A DNA stretch of 64,000 bases from an uncultured Parabacteroides sp. (GCA_934725305.1 CAKVBA010000008.1:1-64000), one strand, 5' to 3'; positions 34,391 through 43,693 are shown, counted from the first letter of the stretch. Notes: a model not told the origin generated them from the sequence alone. Numbers and translations: made by a program.

Positions 34391-34424
34391 TATACAAAAC
34401 CGTTGGTACAATAAAGTATATAGT
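34391..34424 (-). repeat. Right 34-bp terminal inverted repeat
   Basis: Perfect inverse of 29674-29707, ending GTATATAGT at 34424. Confidence 0.92.
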
Positions 34425-34591
34425 CGCGAAAAATAAAATGCAATAGACAAAAGATATCAGTAAAAGATGATACCTTTGTTTATAAGTAAGATTATACAAA
34501 CAAAACCTGTTGGCAGAATTTAGTAAAATGCTGGGACGAAGAGGATGAGATCGACAGGTGTTTACAGGTGTAAATAACAAAGGTCGAATCC

Positions 34592-34627
34592 TGATAGCAG
34601 TAGTTTGCAATTATAACACACCGCCTT
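34592..34627 (-). repeat. Interspersed 'ATAATTGYAAACT' repeat, copy 2
   Basis: In reverse the stretch reads GGCGGTGTGTTATAATTGCAAACT, nearly the same as the copy at 10818. Confidence 0.65.
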
Positions 34628-34663
34628 CGTTGGGCAAGACGGGTAAGGCTGTTTTTGGAAAAG

Positions 34664-34925
34664 CTCGGCACCTTTTTGGAAAAAGGGCGCACCCTTTTTG
34701 GAAAAAGGACGGCATCTTTTTTTTAACGGCATTTGAGTGGTATTTAAATAGCGTTTAAACACGGTTTAAATAGCCTTCAAAAAGAAGGGTAAGAACTCTT
34801 GAAAAAATGGATAGGCACTCCGTTTGAATCGGGAAGACATAGGCATCCATTTTGAAAGGAATAACTACTCCGTTTGGAAAGAATAGTTAGTCCGTTTTTT
34901 TGACCTTATTATTGCCATTCTGCCA
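34664..34925 (+). repeat. Degenerate tandem array R2, related to the 344-bp repeat
   Basis: Units such as 'GGAAAAAGGGCGCACCCTTTTT', 'GGATAGGCACTCCGTTTGAA' and 'GGAATAACTACTCCGTTTGG' recur every 22-24 bp and end in GACCTTATTATTGCCATTC, 25 bp before the glycosyltransferase ATG region. The same end occurs before the GH97 gene. Confidence 0.7.
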
Positions 34926-34948
34926 ACGGGTAAACAAAAGATTCCGAC

Positions 34949-36403
34949 ATGAAACACATCGATTGCTTCCTTCTATATGAAGATTTTGCAGCTACAGAAA
35001 GACTGGTTAGTCTGCTGAGTCAACATCCTCTCATCAATCAGATCTATCTGATTACCCACCAAGAGCAGCCGCGTCCTATTGCCTCTGCCCGGTTATTAAA
35101 AGCAGAACAGTTATGGAACAGTGCGCTGATACAACAGATTGCTCAATTAACTTCGGCATCGTATGCCTTGATACAGACCCGAAAAGGAACGCCCGAGTTG
35201 GGCCAGTTTGCTTTAGAGCGTTTTATACGCATCGCTGATGACACACAGGCCGGATTGATCTATGCTGACTATCAGATTGCCCAAGAGGGAAAGACCGAGC
35301 CTCATCCCGTGATCGATTACCAGTTCGGTAGTTTACGCGATGACTTTGACTTTGGTCCGCTTCTGCTTTTCCGCAAGGAAGCATTACACATGGCTGCCCG
35401 CTCTACAACGGCAGACTATCAGTTTGCGGCTCTCTATGAGACCCGACTGGCTGTTTCCCAACAATATCCAATCATACATATCAATGAATATCTATACACC
35501 ATCATAGAGCACGACACACGTAAGTCGGGCGAAAAGATCTTTGACTATGTAGATCCTAAAAACCGTCAGGTGCAGATCGAGATGGAGATAGTCTGCACAG
35601 AGCACTTAAAGCAGATTGGTGGTTATCTACCTCCGCATTTCCTGCCGATCGATCTCAAAGCGGGCGAATTTGAGCAGGAGGCATCAGTGATTATTCCGGT
35701 GCGCAACCGTGTACAGACCATCGATGATGCTATCCAATCGGTCTTGAAGCAAGAGACAACCTTTCCTTTCAACCTGATTATCATAGATAACCACTCGACC
35801 GACGGCACCAGCGAACGAATCCGATCATACACTCACAACCCGAAAGTAATTCATGTGATACCGGAACGGAATGACTTAGGAATTGGAGGCTGCTGGAATA
35901 CCGGCGTACAGCATAAAGCCTGCGGACGCTTTGCCATTCAGTTGGATAGTGACGATGTCTATAGCGACGAACATACCGTGCAGAAAATTGTAACTGCCTT
36001 TTATGAACAGCAATGTGCCATGATGGTGGGAACCTATATGATGACCAATTTCGAGATGGAGATGATCGCTCCCGGCATCATTGACCACAAAGAATGGACA
36101 CCCGAGAATGGACGCAACAATGCTCTACGAATCAATGGCTTAGGTGCACCCAGAGCCTTCTTCACGCCTCTACTCCGCCAGCTGCCATTGCCCAATACCA
36201 GCTATGGCGAAGATTATGCAGCCGGACTTCGCATCAGCCGCGATTATCAGATAGGACGCATCTATGATGTCCTTTATCTGTGCCGACGCTGGAAAGACAA
36301 TTCCGATGCAGCTCTCGACATCTGGAAGATGAATCAATATAACAGCTATAAAGATAAACTGAGAACGTGGGAACTGCAGGCCCGTATTCAAATGAAGAAA
36401 TAA
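34949..36403 (+). CDS. Family 2 glycosyltransferase with N-terminal extension
   Basis: This is a 484-residue protein. Residues about 240-440 are a GT-A fold: 'EASVIIPVRNRVQTIDDAIQSVL', 'LIIIDNHSTDGT', 'GGCWNTGV', and the metal-binding 'QLDSDDVY'. The first 230 residues look like a second, degenerate GT-A-like region ('CFLLYEDFAATERLVSLL', 'GLIYADYQI'). There is no membrane segment, so it is cytoplasmic. Its stop overlaps the next ATG as TAATG, pairing it with a DUF4922 protein. The acceptor is unknown. Confidence 0.85.
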   Translation: MKHIDCFLLYEDFAATERLVSLLSQHPLINQIYLITHQEQPRPIASARLLKAEQLWNSALIQQIAQLTSASYALIQTRKGTPELGQFALERFIRIADDTQAGLIYADYQIAQEGKTEPHPVIDYQFGSLRDDFDFGPLLLFRKEALHMAARSTTADYQFAALYETRLAVSQQYPIIHINEYLYTIIEHDTRKSGEKIFDYVDPKNRQVQIEMEIVCTEHLKQIGGYLPPHFLPIDLKAGEFEQEASVIIPVRNRVQTIDDAIQSVLKQETTFPFNLIIIDNHSTDGTSERIRSYTHNPKVIHVIPERNDLGIGGCWNTGVQHKACGRFAIQLDSDDVYSDEHTVQKIVTAFYEQQCAMMVGTYMMTNFEMEMIAPGIIDHKEWTPENGRNNALRINGLGAPRAFFTPLLRQLPLPNTSYGEDYAAGLRISRDYQIGRIYDVLYLCRRWKDNSDAALDIWKMNQYNSYKDKLRTWELQARIQMKK

Positions 36404-37374
36404 TGGAGACAACAAATAGTATCAACTCATTACAGGCAACCGAACTGTTGCACAAGCAACTCTCTTGCTGGTCATTGGCGACACAAAACTATCAGGCGCT
36501 GGCCCATTGTGAGGTTCGCACCTTTCAGATGGAAGAGGGTTGCACCATCAAAGTGCAGTTCAATCCGGCCCGCATCATCTCATCCAATGCCAAGGTTGAC
36601 AACAGGTCTTTGGCCACACGCCGGTGTTTTCTCTGTCCCGACCATCTGCCATCGGAACAGCTTCGGATCAATTGGAAAGATCGCTACCTGCTTCTGACCA
36701 ATCCCTTTCCTATTTTCCGTGAACATTTCACATTACCCTCATGCCAGCACGAGCCGCAGTCTATCGCTTCAAAGATAAACGACCTGTTGGAGCTGACACA
36801 ACAGCTAAAGCAGTTCACCCTCTTTTATAATGGTCCCAAATGTGGTGCCTCGGCTCCCGATCATGCCCACTTTCAGGCAGCGACGCGCCATGTTATGCCT
36901 CTCGACAATGAGTCTGACCAAATCCACCAACATCGTACATCTATTATAGAGATGTCTGATGGTACTTTGCAGAGCTTCACCCACTATTTGCGAAATGGAT
37001 TTATCATCAAGGCCCGCACCCGGAAGACAGCCTCAGAGCTATTCAGACAAATCTATGATGCACTGGAGATTCATCCCGATGAATATGAACCACGGATGAA
37101 CCTGTTTTCCTCTTATTCCGACGAAGAGGGATGGACACTGCAAATCATCCCGCGCCGTCAACATCGCCCTTGGCAATATGCGGCTACAGGAGAAGAACAA
37201 CTCATCAGTAGTCCGGGAGCTGCCGATGTGGGCGGACTCTTCATCACCGCTCGCCCGGAAGATTTCCAGAAGATCAATGCGGCATTGCTACGGGATATTT
37301 TCCAGCAAGTATGCCTGCGTGATGAGGAAATAGATGCGATTGCAGAACGAATTCGCCACAAGAAACATCCATAA
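36403..37374 (+). CDS. DUF4922 protein, HIT-superfamily nucleotidyltransferase/phosphorylase-like
   Basis: The protein has 323 residues from the ATG at 36403. 'NGPKCGASAPDHAHFQAATR' contains an H-x-H-x-Q active-site signature like that of ADP/GDP-sugar phosphorylases and GalT-type enzymes. 'RRCFLCPDHLP' may bind a metal. The family is annotated DUF4922; a sugar-nucleotide phosphorylase role is an inference from the motif and from coupling to the glycosyltransferase. The frame extends upstream to 36367 but the coupled ATG is preferred. Confidence 0.82.
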   Translation: METTNSINSLQATELLHKQLSCWSLATQNYQALAHCEVRTFQMEEGCTIKVQFNPARIISSNAKVDNRSLATRRCFLCPDHLPSEQLRINWKDRYLLLTNPFPIFREHFTLPSCQHEPQSIASKINDLLELTQQLKQFTLFYNGPKCGASAPDHAHFQAATRHVMPLDNESDQIHQHRTSIIEMSDGTLQSFTHYLRNGFIIKARTRKTASELFRQIYDALEIHPDEYEPRMNLFSSYSDEEGWTLQIIPRRQHRPWQYAATGEEQLISSPGAADVGGLFITARPEDFQKINAALLRDIFQQVCLRDEEIDAIAERIRHKKHP

Positions 37375-37421
37375 TCTTGAAATAAATCCAAGAATGAGTA
37401 AATAGTATGGCCAATGTTCCT

Positions 37422-37429
37422 TATATTTG
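37422..37429 (+). promoter_or_regulatory. -7 box of lpxK
   Basis: TATATTTG lies 56 bp before the lpxK ATG. Confidence 0.5.
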
Positions 37430-37484
37430 CTTGCAATATGAGTAACTTGCAATAGTTCGTTCAACATTTGTAGTAGATATAGAC

Positions 37485-38600
37485 ATGCCGACAGTTCCGT
37501 TGATTCACATAAATCATAATCTTTTACCTCTCTCTTTTCTCTATGGATTGGGAGTCCGGTTCAGGAACCAACTCTTTGATTGGGGTTTGCTGAAGGGTAA
37601 AAAATATCCAATTCCCATCATCTCTATCGGCAACTTAGCAGTGGGCGGAACCGGCAAGACGCCTCATACAGAATACCTGATCCGGCTACTGAGCCGCCAC
37701 TATCGGTTGGCCGTATTGAGCCGTGGATACAAGCGTAAAAGCTCGGGCTTTCTATTAGCAACCTCTCACTCAACCAGCCGGGACATCGGAGATGAACCGT
37801 TCCAGATGAAACAGAAATTTCCCTCAATCCTGGTGGCTGTGGATGCCGATCGCCAACGAGGCATTGAGACGCTGCTGAATCTGCCTCAACAGGAACGCCC
37901 CGAAGTGATTTTACTGGATGATGCCTTTCAGCATCGCTATGTCATTCCCAGTCTCTCTATTCTGCTGACCGACTATCACTGTCCCTATTACAGTGACAAG
38001 TTGCTGCCGGCCGGCCGGTTACGCGAACCCATCGAAGGAGCTCTGAGGGCAGACATCGTTGTCGTCACTAAATGTGTCGATGGAATGACTCCGCTGGATT
38101 TTCGCATCATCGAAGAGAATCTGCACTTAATGGCCAATCAAGAGCTCTTCTTTTCACACGTGAGCTACGAGAATCTGAAGGCACTCTATCCTCAAGAGGC
38201 GCCCAACAGAAACTTGAATAGATTATCGGCCAAAGCAAGTATTCTATTAGTGTCGGGCATTGCCTCGCCTGCTCCTCTTATTCAGCAGATAAAGAGCTAT
38301 GGCAATCGGGTAGAAACGCTTTGCTTCCCCGACCATCACGATTTCAGCCAGCAAGATTTCCGAAAGATACAAGAGACTTTCGACCGGATAAAGAGTAGTG
38401 ATAAATTCATCGTGGCAACGGAAAAGGATGCTGCCCGCTTATGGAATCATCCGCTCCTGCCCAAAGCATGGAGAAAAGTGCTGTATTATCTGCCTATCAA
38501 CATACAGTTCTTTCTCGACAAACAACAACATTTCGATAACTTGATAATAAAACATATACAATCCTATGAGCAACAAAACAGAAATAGCAACCTTAGGTGA
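37485..38600 (+). CDS. lpxK: Tetraacyldisaccharide 4'-kinase
   Basis: This lipid A enzyme phosphorylates the 4' position of tetraacyldisaccharide 1-phosphate at the inner membrane. The 371-residue length is typical for the phylum. The P-loop 'GNLAVGGTGKTPHTEYLI' (about residues 48-65) and 'VLSRGYKRKSSGF' are family signatures, with 'VILLDDAFQHRYV' and 'LLPAGRLREP' further on. The last 35 bp overlap thiL. Confidence 0.93.
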   Translation: MPTVPLIHINHNLLPLSFLYGLGVRFRNQLFDWGLLKGKKYPIPIISIGNLAVGGTGKTPHTEYLIRLLSRHYRLAVLSRGYKRKSSGFLLATSHSTSRDIGDEPFQMKQKFPSILVAVDADRQRGIETLLNLPQQERPEVILLDDAFQHRYVIPSLSILLTDYHCPYYSDKLLPAGRLREPIEGALRADIVVVTKCVDGMTPLDFRIIEENLHLMANQELFFSHVSYENLKALYPQEAPNRNLNRLSAKASILLVSGIASPAPLIQQIKSYGNRVETLCFPDHHDFSQQDFRKIQETFDRIKSSDKFIVATEKDAARLWNHPLLPKAWRKVLYYLPINIQFFLDKQQHFDNLIIKHIQSYEQQNRNSNLR

Positions 38601-39597
38601 ATTTGGTTTGATTCGCCACTTAACTGAACGCATCGGATTAAAAAATGAAAGCAGTATCAAAGGCGTTGGCGACGATGCCGCGATTCTCGATTATAAAAAC
38701 AAACAGATTCTTGTTACAACAGACTTGTTACTCGAAGGTATCCACTTCGATCTTACTTATGTTCCTCTGAAGCACTTGGGTTACAAATCGGCTATTGTCA
38801 ACTTTTCAGATATCTATGCCATGAACGGAGCTCCCAAGCAGATCACAGTCTCTTTGGGAATCTCAAAACGTTTCTCGGTAGAAGATTTGGAAGAGTTCTA
38901 CAGCGGATTACAGTTGGCCTGTGACATTTATGGAGTGGACATCGTTGGTGGTGACACATCGGCCTCTATGACGGGCCTTTGCATCAGTATCACCTGTATC
39001 GGCGAAGGCGAAAAGGGCAAAATTGTTTGCCGCAATGGTGCCAAAGAGACCGACTTGATCTGTGTATCCGGAGATTTAGGCGCGGCATATATGGGTCTGC
39101 AACTATTGGAACGTGAAAAGAGCGTATTTAAAGGAGAAAAAGACTTTACTCCCGACTTCTCCGGCAAAGAATATTTGCTGGAACGCCAGTTGAAGCCTGA
39201 AGCTCGTAAAGACATCATCGAGATGTTAGGCAAAGCCGGCATTGTTCCCACCGCAATGATGGATGTATCAGACGGTCTTTCTTCAGAATTGCTTCATATC
39301 TCCAAAGAAAGTCAGGTTGGCTGCCGCGTTTATGAAGATCGAATACCCATCGATTATCAGACAGCAACTATGGCCGAGCAATTCAACATGAACCTGGTCA
39401 CAGCGGCTCTAAATGGTGGCGAAGACTATGAACTGCTATTCACCGTTCCCCTGACAGACCACGACAAAGTCTCTGAGATGAAAGGCATTAGAGTAATCGG
39501 CCACATCACTAAACTTGAGTTGGGCAACTACCTTGTAGGCCGCGATGGTGGCGAAGTTGAGTTAAGGGCTCAAGGCTGGAATTCTCTAAAAGAATAG
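38566..39597 (+). CDS. thiL: Thiamine-monophosphate kinase
   Basis: This enzyme phosphorylates thiamine monophosphate to the diphosphate. The 343-residue PurM-like protein has 'GEFGLIRHL', 'GVGDDAAIL', 'LLLEGIHFDL', 'GVDIVGGDTSAS' and 'MMDVSDGLSSELLHI'. It overlaps lpxK by 35 bp, so co-expression is likely. A tRNA-Phe gene with its own promoter follows. Confidence 0.94.
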   Translation: MSNKTEIATLGEFGLIRHLTERIGLKNESSIKGVGDDAAILDYKNKQILVTTDLLLEGIHFDLTYVPLKHLGYKSAIVNFSDIYAMNGAPKQITVSLGISKRFSVEDLEEFYSGLQLACDIYGVDIVGGDTSASMTGLCISITCIGEGEKGKIVCRNGAKETDLICVSGDLGAAYMGLQLLEREKSVFKGEKDFTPDFSGKEYLLERQLKPEARKDIIEMLGKAGIVPTAMMDVSDGLSSELLHISKESQVGCRVYEDRIPIDYQTATMAEQFNMNLVTAALNGGEDYELLFTVPLTDHDKVSEMKGIRVIGHITKLELGNYLVGRDGGEVELRAQGWNSLKE

Positions 39598-39625
39598 TTT
39601 TTTTCTAAAAAACTTCCCAAAGATA

Positions 39626-39655
39626 TTGCAGGTTTAAAAAAAGTCCGTATATTTG
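39626..39655 (+). promoter_or_regulatory. Promoter of tRNA-Phe
   Basis: TTG at 39626-39628 and TATATTTG at 39648-39655, 19 bp apart. The tRNA starts 20 bp later. Confidence 0.65.
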
Positions 39656-39674
39656 CACCCGTAAACAAAACGAT

Positions 39675-39747
39675 GGTGCCATAGCTCAGTTGGTAGAGCA
39701 AAGGACTGAAAATCCTTGTGTCCCCGGTTCGATTCCTGGTGGCACCA
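39675..39747 (+). tRNA. tRNA-Phe (GAA)
   Basis: The 73-nt cloverleaf has a 7-bp acceptor stem (GGTGCCA/TGGCACC), D-arm (GCTC/GAGC), anticodon arm AGGAC-TGAAAAT-CCT with GAA, and T-arm (CCCCGGTTCGATTCCTGGT region). The 3' CCA is not encoded. Confidence 0.96.
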
Positions 39748-39754
39748 CGAATAG

Positions 39755-39793
39755 AAAATCCTAAGTACTGATAATAAAGTATTTAGGATTTTT
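39755..39793 (+). terminator. Terminator after tRNA-Phe
   Basis: AAAATCCTAAGTAC and GTATTTAGGATTTTT arms flank a 10-nt loop, 8 bp after the tRNA. Confidence 0.8.
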
Positions 39794-39996
39794 CCTTTTA
39801 TACACATACGGAACAATGATGGAGTTTTGGCAGACCTTCGCTAAGTACTACAGACATTCCAATTCCACAGAATGGAGTTTTATCATATAACACCTTTGAA
39901 AGGAAGATTTTCCTAAACACACATCAACACTCTATGCTGTCCCAAATTAACTATTAGATACAGCCTCAAAAGGTGCGTCATCACCCATCGCCATAT

Positions 39997-40968
39997 TTAC
40001 AACGTCGCTATCTCTTCTGCGGAAAGTCCTGTTACTTGTGAGATAATATCCGGCGCCACGTGAAGGGCTTTCATCTTTCGGACATTCTCCAGATTCATCA
40101 ATCTTTCGCCTTCTATTAGCCCTTCAGCTCGACCTTCCTCTAATCCTTCGGCTCGACCTTTGGCTAAACCGGCCATCATGCCCTCACGATGGGCTGTATC
40201 TACCACATCATTCTGAATCATGATATTACCCAAATGACGCTCATAAGCCATGCGGTCTGCCTTCGACATCGAATAGAGTTTCAGCTTCTCTCGTGCTTCA
40301 CTCAATCCGGGGGCTTTCGTATGAGGATCAATCTTGCCATCCTTCAGATAACGGACCCACTCTTCCAACGGTGTAACGGCCACTTTGTTGAACTCGTTCA
40401 CGCGAATTAGGATATATTCCGGAAAGATCTCGGCCGGATAACGACTGATCAGTGCGCCTTCTTGTTTGGCATTCAGCAACAGACGGTCGTGAGTATGCAC
40501 GCCCACAAACTGGTTACAGCCATGATAGAGATAGTCATTGCCCTGACCCAAATCAAAATAGAGAATGCTGATGGAATAGACCTTCTTTACCTTATAATAG
40601 GTGTCGCCCAAAGAGATGTGTTCGGTAATGGCTTTGGCCACTCCATACAGAATGCGTTCCAGAAAATGGGCTTCTCGTGTGTTTTGGATCTCGATGATAA
40701 TAATCTCGCCCTTGCTGTTCAACGCTTTGATATCGACACGATTATACTTATCGTCCATCGTCTGCTGATTTCCTTCGCTTTCCAATATCTCGGAAACGGT
40801 GATCTTCTCACCCAAGAACACCGTAAGAAAACCCTCCAGCACATCGAAGTTCGCCTTCTGACGCAACAGCCGCTTAATGGCCCAGTCAAATCGGATATAT
40901 CTATCTTCCAGATCTTCCATATAATCCACGTTTTTTGTTTCTTTCTTCTTTTCCGCTTTTTCCTTCAT
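39997..40968 (-). CDS. Rpn-family PD-(D/E)XK nuclease / putative transposase
   Basis: This 323-residue protein belongs to the PDDEXK_2 (Rpn, 'recombination-promoting nuclease') family. 'RYIRFDWAIKRLL' opens it, 'DKYNRVDIKALNSKGEIIIIEIQN' supplies the D...E-x-Q catalytic core, and 'YSISILYFDLG' follows. The tail contains Gly-Arg-Glu repeats ('GRAEGLEEGRAEGLIEG'), a common variable region. In Bacteroidales these genes are often multicopy. It stands alone and no inverted repeats were seen next to it. Confidence 0.88.
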   Translation of the reverse strand: MKEKAEKKKETKNVDYMEDLEDRYIRFDWAIKRLLRQKANFDVLEGFLTVFLGEKITVSEILESEGNQQTMDDKYNRVDIKALNSKGEIIIIEIQNTREAHFLERILYGVAKAITEHISLGDTYYKVKKVYSISILYFDLGQGNDYLYHGCNQFVGVHTHDRLLLNAKQEGALISRYPAEIFPEYILIRVNEFNKVAVTPLEEWVRYLKDGKIDPHTKAPGLSEAREKLKLYSMSKADRMAYERHLGNIMIQNDVVDTAHREGMMAGLAKGRAEGLEEGRAEGLIEGERLMNLENVRKMKALHVAPDIISQVTGLSAEEIATL

Positions 40969-41082
40969 AGCTTTCGTGTTAATTGGTTAATATGTACAAA
41001 GATAGTATTTCAAAGACAATTCCCCTCGTAAAAAGAGGAGAATCGTGTTTTTTTACCCACGACACTATTCCCCAATACAAAG

Positions 41083-41423
41083 GTTATTGTATTTTATTAA
41101 AGTCCATTTTTGCTAAAAACGAGAGACAAAACCATCAGGAATGCTGACGATTCCGGCGGAATTGACGGACAAGTCCGCTTCGGCATAAACACCCTTTAAA
41201 AACAGGATTTTAGCTCTCTTTCAAGGGTCTATAGAGTTTTTGAAAAAAGGGTATAGACTTTTCAGAAAAAGTCTAGGGACTTTTTTGAAAATGGGTAGGC
41301 ACTCCGTTTGGATTGGGTTCCTACTCCGTCTGAATTGAGTAGGCTCCCAATTTCCGAAAATAAACTACTCCATTTTGACAGGATAAGCAGCCTCTTGTCC
41401 GCGTGTTTACTTATTGTATTTTT
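41083..41423 (+). repeat. 344-bp interspersed repeat, copy R3
   Basis: It starts GTTATTGTATTTTATT and ends TTATTGTATTTTT, with the internal order of R1: a TCCGGCGGAATT section, CAAGGGTCTATAGAGTTTTT, GGGTATAGACTTTT, GGGTAGGCACTCCGTTTGGA and CCCAATTTCCGAAAATAAAC. Confidence 0.85.
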
Positions 41424-41477
41424 GTTGTCAATAAATACATTTATCCAAGACGTTGCTATAGACCAAAAGGAAAATTA

Positions 41478-41532
41478 GCACGCCATAATTGCAAACTACG
41501 GCTTTGCGTTTTACTAATCCTACCATACACCT
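41478..41532 (+). repeat. Interspersed 'ATAATTGYAAACT' repeat, copy 3
   Basis: CACGCCATAATTGCAAACT...TTTACTAATCCTACCAT resembles the 44789-44841 hairpin, but its right arm has decayed. Confidence 0.6.
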
Positions 41533-41536
41533 AAAA

Positions 41537-41575
41537 AGAGCCTGTGCCAAAACCAACCGGTTCGACACAGGCTCT
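41537..41575 (-). terminator. Terminator of the M13 peptidase gene
   Basis: AGAGCCTGTG and CACAGGCTCT arms; a member of the repeated terminator family, about 30 bp beyond the stop. Confidence 0.75.
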
Positions 41576-41606
41576 ATAAAATATATCAGGATTCTAACCT
41601 ATACAA

Positions 41607-43661
41607 TTACCAGATCACAACGCGATCTTCGGGTGCCATAAACATAGCATCACCCTCTTTAATTCCAAATGCAGCATAGAAGCTTTCGACGTTACGGACA
41701 GCACCGTTCACACGCCATTTACCCAATGAGTGTGGGTCCATCTTGGTAAGACGCAAGATCTCTTCGGGACGAATGTTCTGTGCCCACAAAGTTGCATAAC
41801 CCATGTAGAAACGCTGTTCGTTGGTGAAGCCATCGATCGGAGCCGGAACCTCTTTGCCCTTCAAACTGTTCTGATAAGCTTGGTGAGAGATTAACAAACC
41901 GCCCTGGTCAGCAATGTTTTCACCCAAAGTGAAACGTCCGTTTGCATGAACTGAATCCACCACAACAATAGCATCATACTGAGCCACCAGACGGTCGGCA
42001 CGTTTTGTGAAGCTGGCAGCGTCTTCCGCTGTCCACCAGTCAATCATGTTACCATCTTTGTCGTAGTTGCGACCCTGATCGTCGAAACCGTGAGTCATCT
42101 CATGACCAATTACTACACCGATAGCACCGTAATTGACTGCATCATCGGCGTTGGCATTAAAGAACGGCGGTTGCAGGATAGCAGCCGGGAAACAGATTTC
42201 ATTTGTTGTCGGATTGTAATAGGCATTAACGGTCTGCGGATTCATATACCAACGAGTACGGTCAACCGGTTTGCCTGCATCAGACAATGAATATTCCATG
42301 TCAAAGATCATAGAACGACGTACATTGCTCCAATATGAATCATTCTTGATTTCCAATGCGCTGTAATCACGCCATTTATCAGGATAACCCACTTTTACTG
42401 TGAAAGATGCCAGTTTCTCCAAAGCTTTCTGCTTGGTTTCCTGACCCATCCATTCCAGGTTTTCAATGCGTTCGCCCAATGCTTGCTGCAGATTGGAAAC
42501 CATTGTCAACATCTTTTCCTTAGAAGATGCGGGGAAATATTTAGCAACATACAACTCACCGACTGCTTCGCCCAAAGAACCATTGACGGTCTCCAACGAA
42601 CGCTTCCAACGAGGCTGCTGTTCCAAACGGCCTGACATGGCCTTTCCGTAGAATTCAAATGAGGCATTTGAGAATTCGTCGCTCAAATAAGGAGCAGCTG
42701 TACTCAACAGGTTAAATGCCAAATAGCTCTTCTGTTCGTCAACAGTTGTAGAAGCCAGCAGCTTGTCCAATCCCTGATAGAAGGCAAACTGCTTAGCATC
42801 CAATTCCTTGATGTCTGCCAGACCCATCTCTTCGAAATAGGCATTCCAATCCAAAGCAGAGTTTGAAGCCTTGAACTTTTCCAACGACATCTTGTTATAG
42901 TTTTTCTGAGCATCACGCAGCTCTTCACGGCTCAACGAGATCTTGGCAATGCCCTCTTCGATCTTCATCACCGCAGCAACGGCTGCTTCGGTCTGCTCTG
43001 GTGTTGCACCTGCCATTGTAAACAATTTGCTCACGTAGGCCTTATATTCTTCGCGCATCTTCTTGCTGCCTTCGTCTTGCAACAGATAGTAGTCGCGGTC
43101 GTGCATACCCAATCCCGACTGATAAAGCTGAACAATGTTCATGTTGCTGTTTTTCTCATCTGCACCCACAATCAATGCAAAGAAAGGACTCATGCCCTCT
43201 TTCTGCAAAATAGCAACACGACGAGACACATCCACTTTGGTTGTCACCTGATTGATTGCTTCCAGCTCTTCCTTGATAGGAGTTGCTCCATCTGCATTCA
43301 ATTTATCGCTGTCGAGACCCATAGCATACAGATCACCAATCTTCTTCGCTACACTTCCTTCAGCCTGAGGATTCTGGCTCAACTCTTCGATCAACACCTT
43401 CAACAACTCTTGATTGTTTTCACGCAACTGATCGAATGTGCCATAACGAGAGAACTCGGGTTTCAGTGGATTATTTGCCATCCATCCACCACAAGCGTAC
43501 TGATAGAAATCAGCACCGGGAGTCACTGTTGTATCCAAATTGGCAAGATCGATAGCTGCTACCGGAGCAGACTTGTCACTCTGTTTCTGCTGAGGAGCAT
43601 TACAGCTTGCCAAAAAGGCCATACCGGCCACCAGCAAAGGGAACATTTTACTCTTTTTCAT
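41607..43661 (-). CDS. M13-family zinc metallopeptidase lipoprotein
   Basis: This neprilysin-like endopeptidase has a lipoprotein signal (MKKSKMFPLLVAGMAFLASC) and is probably anchored in the envelope. The zinc site is 'VIGHEMTHGFDDQGR' with the third ligand Glu in 'LGENIADQGG', and the conserved 'NAYYNP' substrate-binding motif precedes it. The tail 'RVVIW' is the usual M13 end. The frame opens at 43775, but the ATG at 43661 starts the signal peptide and is chosen (684 residues). A minus-strand TACCTTTG at 43701-43694 is a likely -7 box. Confidence 0.93.
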   Translation of the reverse strand: MKKSKMFPLLVAGMAFLASCNAPQQKQSDKSAPVAAIDLANLDTTVTPGADFYQYACGGWMANNPLKPEFSRYGTFDQLRENNQELLKVLIEELSQNPQAEGSVAKKIGDLYAMGLDSDKLNADGATPIKEELEAINQVTTKVDVSRRVAILQKEGMSPFFALIVGADEKNSNMNIVQLYQSGLGMHDRDYYLLQDEGSKKMREEYKAYVSKLFTMAGATPEQTEAAVAAVMKIEEGIAKISLSREELRDAQKNYNKMSLEKFKASNSALDWNAYFEEMGLADIKELDAKQFAFYQGLDKLLASTTVDEQKSYLAFNLLSTAAPYLSDEFSNASFEFYGKAMSGRLEQQPRWKRSLETVNGSLGEAVGELYVAKYFPASSKEKMLTMVSNLQQALGERIENLEWMGQETKQKALEKLASFTVKVGYPDKWRDYSALEIKNDSYWSNVRRSMIFDMEYSLSDAGKPVDRTRWYMNPQTVNAYYNPTTNEICFPAAILQPPFFNANADDAVNYGAIGVVIGHEMTHGFDDQGRNYDKDGNMIDWWTAEDAASFTKRADRLVAQYDAIVVVDSVHANGRFTLGENIADQGGLLISHQAYQNSLKGKEVPAPIDGFTNEQRFYMGYATLWAQNIRPEEILRLTKMDPHSLGKWRVNGAVRNVESFYAAFGIKEGDAMFMAPEDRVVIW

Positions 43662-43693
43662 TCTGTCTTTATTTTTAAACATACTATAAGAAA

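Larger units (their letters stand above)
29674..34424. mobile_element. IS1595-family transposon carrying a restriction-type cargo operon
   Basis: Perfect 34-bp inverted repeats enclose 4751 bp. The only transposase inside is an ISXO2/IS1595-type DDE enzyme. The remainder is a leftward 109-codon gene and a rightward operon of a modification-dependent nuclease and four small or unknown genes with its own promoter, structured leader and terminator. IS1595 relatives with passenger genes are known. That this transposase moves these ends is inferred because no other recombinase is present. Confidence 0.8.
34425..34948. other. Gene-free region between transposon and glycosyltransferase
   Basis: About 520 bp. 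It holds an inverted 'ATAATTGYAAACT' repeat (34592-34627), then a degenerate array related to the 344-bp family. No gene is credible. Confidence 0.6.
40969..41606. other. Gene-free region packed with repeats
   Basis: About 640 bp between the Rpn gene and the end of the M13 gene. It contains the 344-bp family copy R3 (41083-41423), an 'ATAATTGYAAACT' repeat (41478-41532) and a terminator-family hairpin (41537-41575). Confidence 0.7.

Noticed and set aside
29666..34432. 8-bp target duplication flanking the transposon
   Set aside because: The 8 bases outside the left and right ends (TTAACGCA and CGCGAAAA) do not match.
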